Part shown: piece after piece, positions 15,338-22,288 of the stretch
How the letters are laid out: each line of letters begins with the position of its first letter
How positions within the stretch are numbered: position 1 is the stretch's first letter
Notes under the pieces: generated by a model
Told to the model about the DNA's origin: nothing
The model's database searches: none
The model's input: only the letters and a program-made list of their open reading frames with translations
NCBI GenBank assembly: GCA_949531795.1
Contig: CATIQX010000018.1
Coordinates: 1 to 25,161 of the forward strand
Source: Cryomorphaceae bacterium
Lineage (GTDB): Bacteria; Bacteroidota; Bacteroidia; Flavobacteriales; BACL11
Reading direction: 5' to 3'
Length of the DNA stretch: 25,161 bases
Translations under genes and position numbers: made by a program

Positions 15338-16174
15338 TTAGTTTACTGAAAAAACATCCTCAATTCCATTAGCCTTTAAGATAATTTGCTTCTCGATATT
15401 TTCCATTATTCCATCTGTTGTTAAATCAATTGTTTCTGGATTTTTATACCAATTAGTTATTTCCATATTAATATTAATATCAGTAATATCAATTATTGGA
15501 AATATCTTGTTGAACGAAAAATCTATACCACTGGCCCCTCCTGTATGAGTTGTGTATCCATTAAATACTGTATTGAAATCTCCCTCAAGCTGCATATAAT
15601 GATATCCTCCTCCTAAGAATTCCGGCCACACAAATGATGGGAAGAAATTTTCATTTAAAAATAAGTTAGTAATATTTTTAGCAGAATCTAATCCCATAGT
15701 AAATGATATAGAAGTATAATTCTGATAATTTATTTGTGGAATATTAAGAGTCAGTGTAGAATCAATTGAGATGTCTATAAAATGAACTTCATCTAATAGG
15801 ATTTTATTTCCATTATTTGTATGTAAAGTGATGTCTGAAATAAGATATCTTAATGTTTGTATGCTGTAGTTGTCAGTTGATGGATTTGTATATATCATTT
15901 CATTAACAACTAATTCTATACCATCAACATAGTGTTTGAAATTAAGATTAACAGATAGGTATTCGCATGAACCATCATTTATAGTTGCTGTTGCTAAATA
16001 ATTTATAGCAGAATTGTCTGTGCATCCTGAAATAGGAGCATAATTGCAATCTCCATTATCTAATGTAGCTTCACTATTATAATTTGTAGCAGTAGGATCC
16101 ATGCACCCTTTTTCTTTTTTGCAAGCAGAAAGAAAGAATGATATTACTGTAAGAAATAGAAATATTTTTTTCAT
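15338..16174 (-). CDS. MbnP-like lipoprotein with two N-terminal GCxD-NY repeats
   Basis: 278 residues. Lipobox FFLSAC with Cys18. Two repeats, GCMDPTATNYNSEATLDNGDC (about 23-43) and GCTDNSAINY...GSC (about 50-70), precede a beta-rich domain (about 75-278). That domain starts LNFKHYVDGIELVVNEMIYT and contains LRYLISDITL, FTMGLDSAKNITN and GGGYHYMQLEGDF, matching the MbnP family. MbnP proteins of methanobactin loci are periplasmic copper-binding partners of the di-heme enzyme MbnH, which turns a Trp into kynurenine. Only two Trp occur here, Trp183 (FVWPEF, just before GGGYHYMQLEG) and Trp242; Trp183 is the likelier site. A di-heme peroxidase gene follows 10 bases downstream. Metal binding by this protein is inferred. 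Confidence 0.8.
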   Translation of the reverse strand: MKKIFLFLTVISFFLSACKKEKGCMDPTATNYNSEATLDNGDCNYAPISGCTDNSAINYLATATINDGSCEYLSVNLNFKHYVDGIELVVNEMIYTNPSTDNYSIQTLRYLISDITLHTNNGNKILLDEVHFIDISIDSTLTLNIPQINYQNYTSISFTMGLDSAKNITNLFLNENFFPSFVWPEFLGGGYHYMQLEGDFNTVFNGYTTHTGGASGIDFSFNKIFPIIDITDININMEITNWYKNPETIDLTTDGIMENIEKQIILKANGIEDVFSVN

Positions 16175-16191
16175 TGTTCTAAATATTATCG

Positions 16192-16199
16192 CAAATTTA
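16192..16199 (-). promoter_or_regulatory. -7 box (TAAATTTG) of the MbnP-like/peroxidase operon
   Basis: Exact TAnnTTTG match on the minus strand, 17 bases before the ATG at 16174. No -33 TTG at standard spacing. The 154-base divergent spacer to priA contains no clear metal-responsive operator that I can recognise. Confidence 0.5.
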
Positions 16200-16290
16200 A
16201 GAATTTTATTTCCCTTTTAAAGATTTACACTATTCAATGTGGACTAAACTTATGCAGTCAAATATTGATGATAAATTCTATGAGTCAGTA

Positions 16291-16322
16291 TTGTTATTTT
16301 TAAAACTAAATATTGATCTTTG
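16291..16322 (+). promoter_or_regulatory. Possible priA promoter, TTG-N21-GATCTTTG
   Basis: TTG at 16291-16293, a 21-base spacer and GATCTTTG at 16315-16322 (one mismatch, G for T) fit the Bacteroidota promoter pattern. The box ends 6 bases before the ATG at 16329, so the mRNA would be nearly leaderless. Confidence 0.4.
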
Positions 16323-16328
16323 CTTTTA

Positions 16329-18773
16329 ATGTTTAGCCCAATAAAATATGTTGATGTTATTTTACCTTTACCGCTTAAAGGTACATTTACTTACAGTACA
16401 AATCAAGGGGACTTGTTAGTTGGGCAAAGGGTAGTGGTTCAGTTTGGGGTGCGAAAATTATATACAGCTATTTTAAAAGAAGTTCATGATAGAAAACCAA
16501 GTGAGTATGAAGCAAAGCCTCTTTTGGCTATTTTAGATGAACCTCCTATTGTAAATAGTATTCAGTTGCAATTTTGGGATTGGATAGCTTCCTATTATAT
16601 GTGTAACTTAGGTGATGTAATGCATGCGGCTTTACCTTCATCCTTAAAGTTGGCTAGTGAATCTAATGTGATAGTGCATCCTGATTTTGATGGAGATATT
16701 GAACACCTAAAAGCAGAAGAGAATTTGTTGTTAAGTGCACTTACCCAACAAGAAGAGTTAAGCATAGCTGAAATAGCTAAACTGATTCCGATAAAAAATG
16801 TATTTCCCTTAATTAATGAGCTTATAAGAAAGGAAGTTGTGCAATTAAAAGAGGATTTGCACGATAAGTACAAAGAAAAAGTAGTTAAAATAGCTTACTT
16901 TATAGCGAGTGATGAATTATTAGAAAACATAAAGTTAAGTTCTAAGCAGTTGGAATTTGTTGAAGCTTATCAGCAGTTAAGCAAAAAAAATTATAATAAA
17001 AAATGGATAGTAACTGACTTGTTAAATCAAGTAGGACTGAGTAGAGCTATTTTTAATGCTTTAGTTAAGAAAGAAATCTTTATAATTGAAAAAGAAGGGA
17101 TAAGTCGTTTGTTGGAATCCAAGCAAGGGCTAATAGAAGATAAGCAGTTGGCAGACTTTCAGCAAAAAGCACTTTTAGAGATAGAGTTAGCTTTTAAAGA
17201 AAAAGAAGTATGTCTTTTGCATGGTGTTACTTCATCTGGTAAAACAGAACTATATATAAAATTAATTGAACAGCAATTGAAACAAGAGAAACAGGTACTG
17301 TATTTGCTGCCTGAAATTGCTTTAACTACCCAAATTATTAAGCGTTTGCAAAAACATTTTGGTAATAAAGTGGGAATTACTCATTCTCATTTGAATAACG
17401 GAGAGCGCGTAGAGGTTTGGAAGGCAGTACAAGAAAAGGATAAAGAAAAAACACAATACCCGATTATATTGGGGGCTAGATCAGCATTATTCTTACCTTT
17501 TAATAATTTAGGGCTTATAATTGTAGATGAGGAACATGATCCCTCTTTTAAACAACATCAGCCTGCGCCAAGATATCATGCTAGGGACTCTGCTATTTAT
17601 TTAGCTCACTTACATAAAGCAAAAGTATTATTAGGTTCAGCCACTCCTTGTGTGGAAAGCTATTTTAACTCTAAAACAGGAAAATATGCTTTGGTGGAAA
17701 TGCTTACGCGTTTTGCTGGTATTGCTTTGCCAAAAATCCAAACGATAGATATACGTAAAGCTCATCTTAAAAAACAGATGACACAGCAGTTTGCACCCAA
17801 AATGCTAAGTGCTATTAATGAAACTTTAGAGTCAGGAAAGCAAGTAATTTTATTTCAAAATAGAAGAGGGTATTCCCCTGTTCTTAGTTGTGCCACTTGT
17901 TCTCACACACCTAATTGTAATTATTGTGATGTAAGCCTTACTTATCATAAATGGAATAATCAGTTGAAATGTCATTATTGCGGATATACTGAGCAAGTAC
18001 CAGAGTTTTGTACTAGTTGTTCAGCTAAGGATTTTATTGATAAGGGTTTTGGTACTGAACAGATTGAAGAAAGTTTAAGGGAACTGCTACCAATTTATGT
18101 AACTAAGCGTATGGATTATGATACTACTAGGGGTAAAAATGCACATCAGCAGATAATTACTGACTTTGAGCAAGGTAGGATTGATATATTAGTGGGAACA
18201 CAGATGGTTACAAAGGGCTTGGATTTTGACAATGTTGCTTTAGTTGGTATATTGAATGCAGATAGTATGCTACATTTCCCTGATTTCAGAGCTTACGAAA
18301 GAGCTTTTCAGTTAATGATGCAAGTTGCAGGTAGAGCTGGCCGAAAAGGTCAGCAAGGTCAGGTATTAATTCAAACCTATAACGAAGGGCACGAGATGTT
18401 TGGTCTGCTAAAATCAAATGATTATACAAGTTTTATTCGTGAGCAAATACATGAAAGAAAGCTATTTTCTTATCCGCCTTACAACCGTTTAATTGGGATT
18501 ACTTTGAAACATAAAAATCAAAGAAAATTAGATGAAACAGCTAACGCTTTAGTGGCATTAATGCGCAAAAGTTTTGATACAAGAGTTTTGGGTCCTGAAT
18601 ATCCTTCTATTTCTAAGATACGTAATTATTATCACAAAAATATATTATTGAAAATTGAGAATGAAGCTTCAATATCTGAAGCTAAAAGTATCTTGCATAC
18701 AATTATAGATAAAATGAAAAATCATACTGATTATAAGTCAGTACGGTTTATTAATGATGTTGACCCAATTTAA
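16329..18773 (+). CDS. priA: Primosomal replication restart helicase PriA
   Basis: 814 residues from the ATG at 16329; a TTG at 16320 lies inside the predicted promoter and is unlikely. The N-terminal DNA-binding part begins YVDVILPLPLKGTFTYS and continues WIASYYMCNLGDVMHAALP. Walker A is GVTSSGKT (299-306) and Walker B is DEEH (400-403), with LGSATP as helicase motif III. All eight zinc-binding cysteines are present (about 521, 524, 530, 533, 548, 551, 561, 564), as is the GTQMVTKGLDFDNV and QVAGRAGRKG pair of the second helicase lobe. PriA reloads the replicative helicase at stalled forks. Length and motifs are complete. It is a single-gene unit divergent from the MbnP-like operon. Confidence 0.96.
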   Translation: MFSPIKYVDVILPLPLKGTFTYSTNQGDLLVGQRVVVQFGVRKLYTAILKEVHDRKPSEYEAKPLLAILDEPPIVNSIQLQFWDWIASYYMCNLGDVMHAALPSSLKLASESNVIVHPDFDGDIEHLKAEENLLLSALTQQEELSIAEIAKLIPIKNVFPLINELIRKEVVQLKEDLHDKYKEKVVKIAYFIASDELLENIKLSSKQLEFVEAYQQLSKKNYNKKWIVTDLLNQVGLSRAIFNALVKKEIFIIEKEGISRLLESKQGLIEDKQLADFQQKALLEIELAFKEKEVCLLHGVTSSGKTELYIKLIEQQLKQEKQVLYLLPEIALTTQIIKRLQKHFGNKVGITHSHLNNGERVEVWKAVQEKDKEKTQYPIILGARSALFLPFNNLGLIIVDEEHDPSFKQHQPAPRYHARDSAIYLAHLHKAKVLLGSATPCVESYFNSKTGKYALVEMLTRFAGIALPKIQTIDIRKAHLKKQMTQQFAPKMLSAINETLESGKQVILFQNRRGYSPVLSCATCSHTPNCNYCDVSLTYHKWNNQLKCHYCGYTEQVPEFCTSCSAKDFIDKGFGTEQIEESLRELLPIYVTKRMDYDTTRGKNAHQQIITDFEQGRIDILVGTQMVTKGLDFDNVALVGILNADSMLHFPDFRAYERAFQLMMQVAGRAGRKGQQGQVLIQTYNEGHEMFGLLKSNDYTSFIREQIHERKLFSYPPYNRLIGITLKHKNQRKLDETANALVALMRKSFDTRVLGPEYPSISKIRNYYHKNILLKIENEASISEAKSILHTIIDKMKNHTDYKSVRFINDVDPI

Positions 18774-18876
18774 TTTTTCCGCATTCTATGTTTTAAAGAA
18801 AAATCTAAGATGAAAAAATCACTAATATATTTATTGAAATAGAATTCTAACATTAGTTTTTATATTCCTATTTTTT

Positions 18877-18884
18877 TACTTTTG
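18877..18884 (+). promoter_or_regulatory. -7 box (TACTTTTG) of the FMN-reductase gene
   Basis: Exact TAnnTTTG match ending 20 bases before the ATG at 18905. The spacer upstream is T-rich without a clear TTG at -33. Confidence 0.45.
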
Positions 18885-18904
18885 TCGTAATAAAAAAGAT
18901 AAAT

Positions 18905-19417
18905 ATGAAAACAATCGGATTTGCAGGAAGCAATAACTCCGCATCAATCAACCACCAATTAGTAAGCTATGCCGTAAAATCTGTAGAAAATTCTGAAGTA
19001 ATTAAATTAACCGACTATAGTGTGCCAATGTACAGCCAAGATTTAGAGAAGGCTGAAGGAATACCGCAATCAATTAAAAATTTAGATGCTAAATTATCGG
19101 AAGCAAATAAACTTGTTATTTCGGTTAGTGAACATAATGGAAATATTAGCGCTTTCTTTAAAAACATATTAGATTGGTTATCACGATATAATCGTGATTT
19201 TTTAAATAATAAACAAGTAGTTATTTTAAGCGCTTCACCTGGTGGAGGTGGTGCTGGAATAGCTTCAACCATTACAGAAAAAACTTTACCCTATTTTGGA
19301 GCAGAGGTAGTAAGTAAATTAAGTGTCAAAGGATTTTATGATATTTTTAAAGATGGTGAAATCATTGACCCAGAATTAAACAATCAATTAACAAAAGCTA
19401 TGAATAGTTTTAGTTAA
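18905..19417 (+). CDS. NAD(P)H-dependent FMN reductase (flavodoxin-like fold)
   Basis: 170 residues. The start FAGSNNSASINHQLVSYAV is the phosphate-binding loop of the NADPH-dependent FMN reductase family. VPMYSQDLE, LVISVSEHNGNISAFFKNILDWLSR and VVILSASPGGGGAG are the other conserved blocks around the flavin. The protein is cytoplasmic and should pass electrons from NAD(P)H through FMN to quinones, flavins, azo compounds or metals; the substrate is not readable. It has its own promoter box and appears to be a single-gene unit. Its end faces the rluA/panB pair across a 176-base gap that contains only an AT-rich hairpin (19425-19445). Confidence 0.87.
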   Translation: MKTIGFAGSNNSASINHQLVSYAVKSVENSEVIKLTDYSVPMYSQDLEKAEGIPQSIKNLDAKLSEANKLVISVSEHNGNISAFFKNILDWLSRYNRDFLNNKQVVILSASPGGGGAGIASTITEKTLPYFGAEVVSKLSVKGFYDIFKDGEIIDPELNNQLTKAMNSFS

Positions 19418-19424
19418 AAGGATA

Positions 19425-19445
19425 GTTTTATAATCTCTATAAAAC
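19425..19445. terminator. Weak AT-rich hairpin after the FMN-reductase gene
   Basis: GTTTTAT (19425-19431) and ATAAAAC (19439-19445) form a perfect 7-bp stem with an AATCTCT loop, 7 bases after the stop codon. No strong T-run follows, so terminator activity is uncertain. Confidence 0.35.
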
Positions 19446-19593
19446 AGTACTTAAAAAGATTCTATTTTATCATATTGAAGCCATTTTAGTAAAGCTTTTG
19501 GTTTATGGTTGTCAAATTTGTTGTGGGTGGTATTATAATCAGTTTAAGTAAAGCCATTTAATAAAGGAATAAGAGGATGCTAACAAAGTAATT

Positions 19594-20256
19594 TTACCTG
19601 CAAGCATCCCAAACGCTATCTTTTGGAGCTGGAGCTACTATTGTTATAGGTTCTTTCTTTACCGGATGAATAAATTCTAACTTTTGAGCAAGTAAATGGA
19701 TGCTAGCATCTTTATTGCTTCTTTTAGAACCATACTTTAAATCTCCTTTAATAACACATCCAATATGTGCTAATTGAACTCTTATTTGGTGGTGTCTTCC
19801 AGTTTTTGGTTTTATTTCTAAATGATAGAAGTTATCTAACTTTTTAAGTAGTTTAAAGTCTAAAATGGCATGTTTACTATCTGATCCTTTAGTAACATAG
19901 GATTTGTTTTGTTTTTGGTTTTTTTGTAGATAATTTTCAAGTGTTCCAGAAGTATTAGCTGGTGCATTATCTACTACTGCCCAATATGTCTTCTGTACTT
20001 GTTTTTCACGAAACTGTTCGTTCATTCTGGTAAGTGCCTTACTTGTTCTGGCATACAACACAACTCCTGAAGTAGGACGATCTAACCTATGTATAGTGCC
20101 TAAAAAAACTTCTCCAGGTTTATTATATTTTTTTTTGATATATGCTTTGACAAAATCTGATAATGGAGCATCACCTGTTTTATCGCCTTGTACTATATCA
20201 CCTGATTTTTTGTTTATAGCTATTATGTGATTATCTTCATATAATACCTCTAACAT
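19594..20256 (-). CDS. RluA-family pseudouridine synthase without an S4 domain
   Basis: 220 residues. The catalytic motif HRLDRPTSG has Asp59, and the C-terminal block TGRHHQIRVQLAHIG and the N-terminal VLYEDNHIIAINKKSGDIVQ are the family landmarks. There is no S4 domain, unlike the RluD-type gene at 10687. The target (a 23S rRNA or tRNA uridine) cannot be told from the sequence. Its ATG overlaps the panB stop by one base (TAATG), so it is translated from the panB mRNA. Confidence 0.9.
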   Translation of the reverse strand: MLEVLYEDNHIIAINKKSGDIVQGDKTGDAPLSDFVKAYIKKKYNKPGEVFLGTIHRLDRPTSGVVLYARTSKALTRMNEQFREKQVQKTYWAVVDNAPANTSGTLENYLQKNQKQNKSYVTKGSDSKHAILDFKLLKKLDNFYHLEIKPKTGRHHQIRVQLAHIGCVIKGDLKYGSKRSNKDASIHLLAQKLEFIHPVKKEPITIVAPAPKDSVWDACR

Positions 20257-21074
20257 TAGTATTGCTCCTTTTCGTTAGGAAAATCAGTTGATTTTACATC
20301 TGAAACGTAGTTTTGTACAGCTCCTGTAATCTCATCAAACAAACTAAGGTATCTTCTTAAAAATCTTGGATTGAACTCATGAGTCATTCCTAGCATGTCG
20401 TGTAATACTAATACTTGTCCGTCAACTCCAGCTCCAGCTCCAATTCCAATAACAGGAATATTGATGCTTTCTGCTACTTTCTTAGCTAATTGTGCAGGTA
20501 CTTTTTCTAGTACTAGGGCAAAGCATCCAGCATCTTCTAAAAGTTTTGCGTCAGCTAATAGTTTGTCAGCTTCCTCTTGTTCCTTTGCTCGTACAGTGTA
20601 AGTTCCAAATTTATATATTGATTGAGGTGTAAGTCCCAGGTGTCCCATCACAGGGATTCCTGCAGTTAATATTCTCTCAACAGATTTTATAATTTCACTT
20701 CCTCCTTCTAATTTTACTGAATGTCCACCACTTTCTTTCATAATCTTAATTGCTGATGAAAGGGCTTCAAAGGAATTCCCTTGATATGAGCCAAAAGGCA
20801 TATCCACTACTACTAAAGCTCTATCAACTGCTCGTACAACTGATGATGCATGATAAATCATCTGATCAAGGGTAATTGGTAAAGTAGTTTCATATCCTGC
20901 CATTACATTCGATGCTGAATCTCCAACTAAGATAACATCTATTCCTGCTCCATCAATAATTTTGGCAAGGGTAAAGTCGTAAGCAGTAAGCATTGAGATT
21001 TTTTCTCCATTTTGCTTCATTTCAACTAGAGTGTTAGTGGTTACTCTTTTATAATCTTTTTTAGCTACTGACAT
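20256..21074 (-). CDS. panB: 3-methyl-2-oxobutanoate hydroxymethyltransferase
   Basis: 272 residues, normal length. PanB transfers a hydroxymethyl group from 5,10-methylene-tetrahydrofolate to 2-oxoisovalerate to make ketopantoate, the first committed step of pantothenate and coenzyme A synthesis, in the cytoplasm. Landmarks are ISMLTAYDFTLAKIID, ILVGDSASNVMAGYETTLPI (metal-binding Asp in VGDS), VVVDMPFGSY, GHSVKLEGG, PVMGHLGLTPQS, LVLEKVP (catalytic Glu) and PVIGIGAGAGVDGQVLVLHDMLG. All are intact. It is the first gene of a two-gene operon with the pseudouridine synthase; no other pan genes are near. Confidence 0.96.
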   Translation of the reverse strand: MSVAKKDYKRVTTNTLVEMKQNGEKISMLTAYDFTLAKIIDGAGIDVILVGDSASNVMAGYETTLPITLDQMIYHASSVVRAVDRALVVVDMPFGSYQGNSFEALSSAIKIMKESGGHSVKLEGGSEIIKSVERILTAGIPVMGHLGLTPQSIYKFGTYTVRAKEQEEADKLLADAKLLEDAGCFALVLEKVPAQLAKKVAESINIPVIGIGAGAGVDGQVLVLHDMLGMTHEFNPRFLRRYLSLFDEITGAVQNYVSDVKSTDFPNEKEQY

Positions 21075-21121
21075 TTTTTATTTTGTTAGGGTTACTACTT
21101 TATTTTGAACTCAGAATTTGG

Positions 21122-21129
21122 CAAATTTA
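21122..21129 (-). promoter_or_regulatory. -7 box (TAAATTTG) of panB
   Basis: Minus-strand TAAATTTG, an exact TAnnTTTG match, 47 bases before the panB ATG at 21074. It sits back to back with the plus-strand box of the DUF4249 gene at 21163-21170. Confidence 0.45.
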
Positions 21130-21162
21130 CAAATTATGCGTTTATCATTTAATATAAAAGGA

Positions 21163-21170
21163 TAACTTTG
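21163..21170 (+). promoter_or_regulatory. -7 box (TAACTTTG) of the DUF4249 gene
   Basis: Exact TAnnTTTG match ending 5 bases before the ATG at 21176, so the predicted transcript begins at or next to the start codon. No TTG at the usual -33 position. Confidence 0.5.
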
Positions 21171-21175
21171 CAAAC

Positions 21176-22147
21176 ATGAAAAAAATATATTTATTACTTA
21201 GCGTTTTTGTAGTCATATTTACTTCTTGTGAGACTGATTTCGATGTTAATGCAAATTGGGAGGAAGTTACAGTTGTGTACGGACTTTTAGATTCCGGAAC
21301 TGGTGAAGAAACTCAGCAAATTAAGATAAGTAAAGCTTTTCTAGGTAAAATGGATGCAATGCAAATGGCTCAATATGCTGATTCAATTAATTTCGATGAA
21401 GGCGAATTATCTGTTAAAGTAATTAGAATAAAAAATAATGGAATTACCGATACCATTGCTTTGGATGAGGTTCCAACATTAAGAGATCCAGGTGTTTTTA
21501 ATGATTCAATTATGATTTATACTTTTGTAAATGATAATTTTTTGATTTCAAATTCAGAGTATGAATTATTAATTAAAAATAACATTACTGGTAATCAAGT
21601 GAGTTCAAGAACTAACTTAGTTTCAAACTTTGATTTTGATAATGTATTCAGAAATACAAAAGCCTTTCAATTTGGATTTTATAATAATGGAGATTATAGT
21701 ATTTCTACTATAACATGGGACGATTCAAATGATAATGGAGAAATTTATCAATTAGATTTAGTTATAAATTACATTGAAAATTCTGAGCCTAAAGAATTGG
21801 TTTTTTCACAAGACTTAATTGATGATAAAGAAACTAAAATAAGTATTGAAGGAGAGAGATTCTATAATTTTTTAAGACAAGAAATTGAAAAAGATAATTC
21901 TAAAGAAAGGTATTTTATTGGCATTGATTTGGTAATGACTGTTGGATCAGAAGAGTTATATACTTATATTAAGGTTAATACACCAATTACTGGTATAGTT
22001 CAGGAGCGCCCTGATTTCACTAACATTAATAATGGAATAGGTTTGTTTTCTTCAAGATATACTAAAATTAGGTATGGTTTTCCACTTACTTCATCAAGCA
22101 TTGATTTTTTAAAATCTTCAGATGGCTTGGATAGAAATTTTAAATAA
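21176..22147 (+). CDS. DUF4249-family lipoprotein
   Basis: 323 residues. Lipobox VFTSC with the lipidated Cys at about 19, followed by ETDFDVNANWEEVTVVYGLLD and TQQIKISKAFLG, the characteristic opening of DUF4249 proteins. The rest is beta-rich. Family members are Bacteroidota outer-membrane-associated lipoproteins of unknown function that often sit next to a TonB-dependent receptor; here no receptor is adjacent (the only one is about 20 kb away and partial). It lies upstream of dnaK in the same direction, separated by 141 bases that carry dnaK promoter signals. Confidence 0.8.
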   Translation: MKKIYLLLSVFVVIFTSCETDFDVNANWEEVTVVYGLLDSGTGEETQQIKISKAFLGKMDAMQMAQYADSINFDEGELSVKVIRIKNNGITDTIALDEVPTLRDPGVFNDSIMIYTFVNDNFLISNSEYELLIKNNITGNQVSSRTNLVSNFDFDNVFRNTKAFQFGFYNNGDYSISTITWDDSNDNGEIYQLDLVINYIENSEPKELVFSQDLIDDKETKISIEGERFYNFLRQEIEKDNSKERYFIGIDLVMTVGSEELYTYIKVNTPITGIVQERPDFTNINNGIGLFSSRYTKIRYGFPLTSSSIDFLKSSDGLDRNFK

Positions 22148-22148
22148 T

Positions 22149-22163
22149 CTGACGCTCTGTCAG
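22149..22163. other. Short palindrome CTGAC-N5-GTCAG after the DUF4249 stop
   Basis: CTGAC (22149-22153) and GTCAG (22159-22163) form a perfect 5-bp inverted repeat. A second one, GTCA-TTTT-TGAC, lies at 22202-22213. Both use TGAC/GTCA half-sites upstream of dnaK. The first could be a weak terminator stem or an operator; neither is certain. Confidence 0.3.
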
Positions 22164-22208
22164 TTAATTAAGTTTAATTTTCTCTAGGGGTTTTCTTTTA
22201 TGTCATTT

Positions 22209-22238
22209 TTGACGTATAAATTGTTGTGGCACTATAAT
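22209..22238 (+). promoter_or_regulatory. Sigma-70-like promoter TTGACG-N18-TATAAT upstream of dnaK
   Basis: TTGACG (22209-22214) and TATAAT (22233-22238) are 18 bases apart, close to the classical bacterial consensus and unlike the TAnnTTTG boxes of the rest of the window. It overlaps the sigma-54-like site at 22227-22242, so only one reading may be real. Confidence 0.4.
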
Positions 22239-22242
22239 TGCA
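22227..22242 (+). promoter_or_regulatory. Sigma-54-like -24/-12 element TGGCAC-N5-TTGCA upstream of dnaK
   Basis: TGGCAC (22227-22232) and TTGCA (22238-22242) put the GG and GC pairs exactly 10 bases apart, matching the RpoN consensus. Transcription would start near 22253, leaving a leader of about 36 bases before the dnaK ATG. No CIRCE-type inverted repeat is present. No activator gene is in the window. Confidence 0.4.
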
Positions 22243-22288
22243 ATTAACATTCATTAGAAAAAATTATTTAAATTTAAAACGTAATAAA

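Noticed and set aside
16260..16317. Ten-base direct repeat AAATATTGAT at 16260-16269 and 16308-16317 before priA
   Set aside because: AT-rich and short; expected by chance in this composition, although it sits in a divergent promoter region.
22238..22288. Extended dnaK start at TTG 22238
   Set aside because: It would add 17 residues absent from DnaK proteins and begins inside the promoter; ATG 22289 gives the standard N-terminus.
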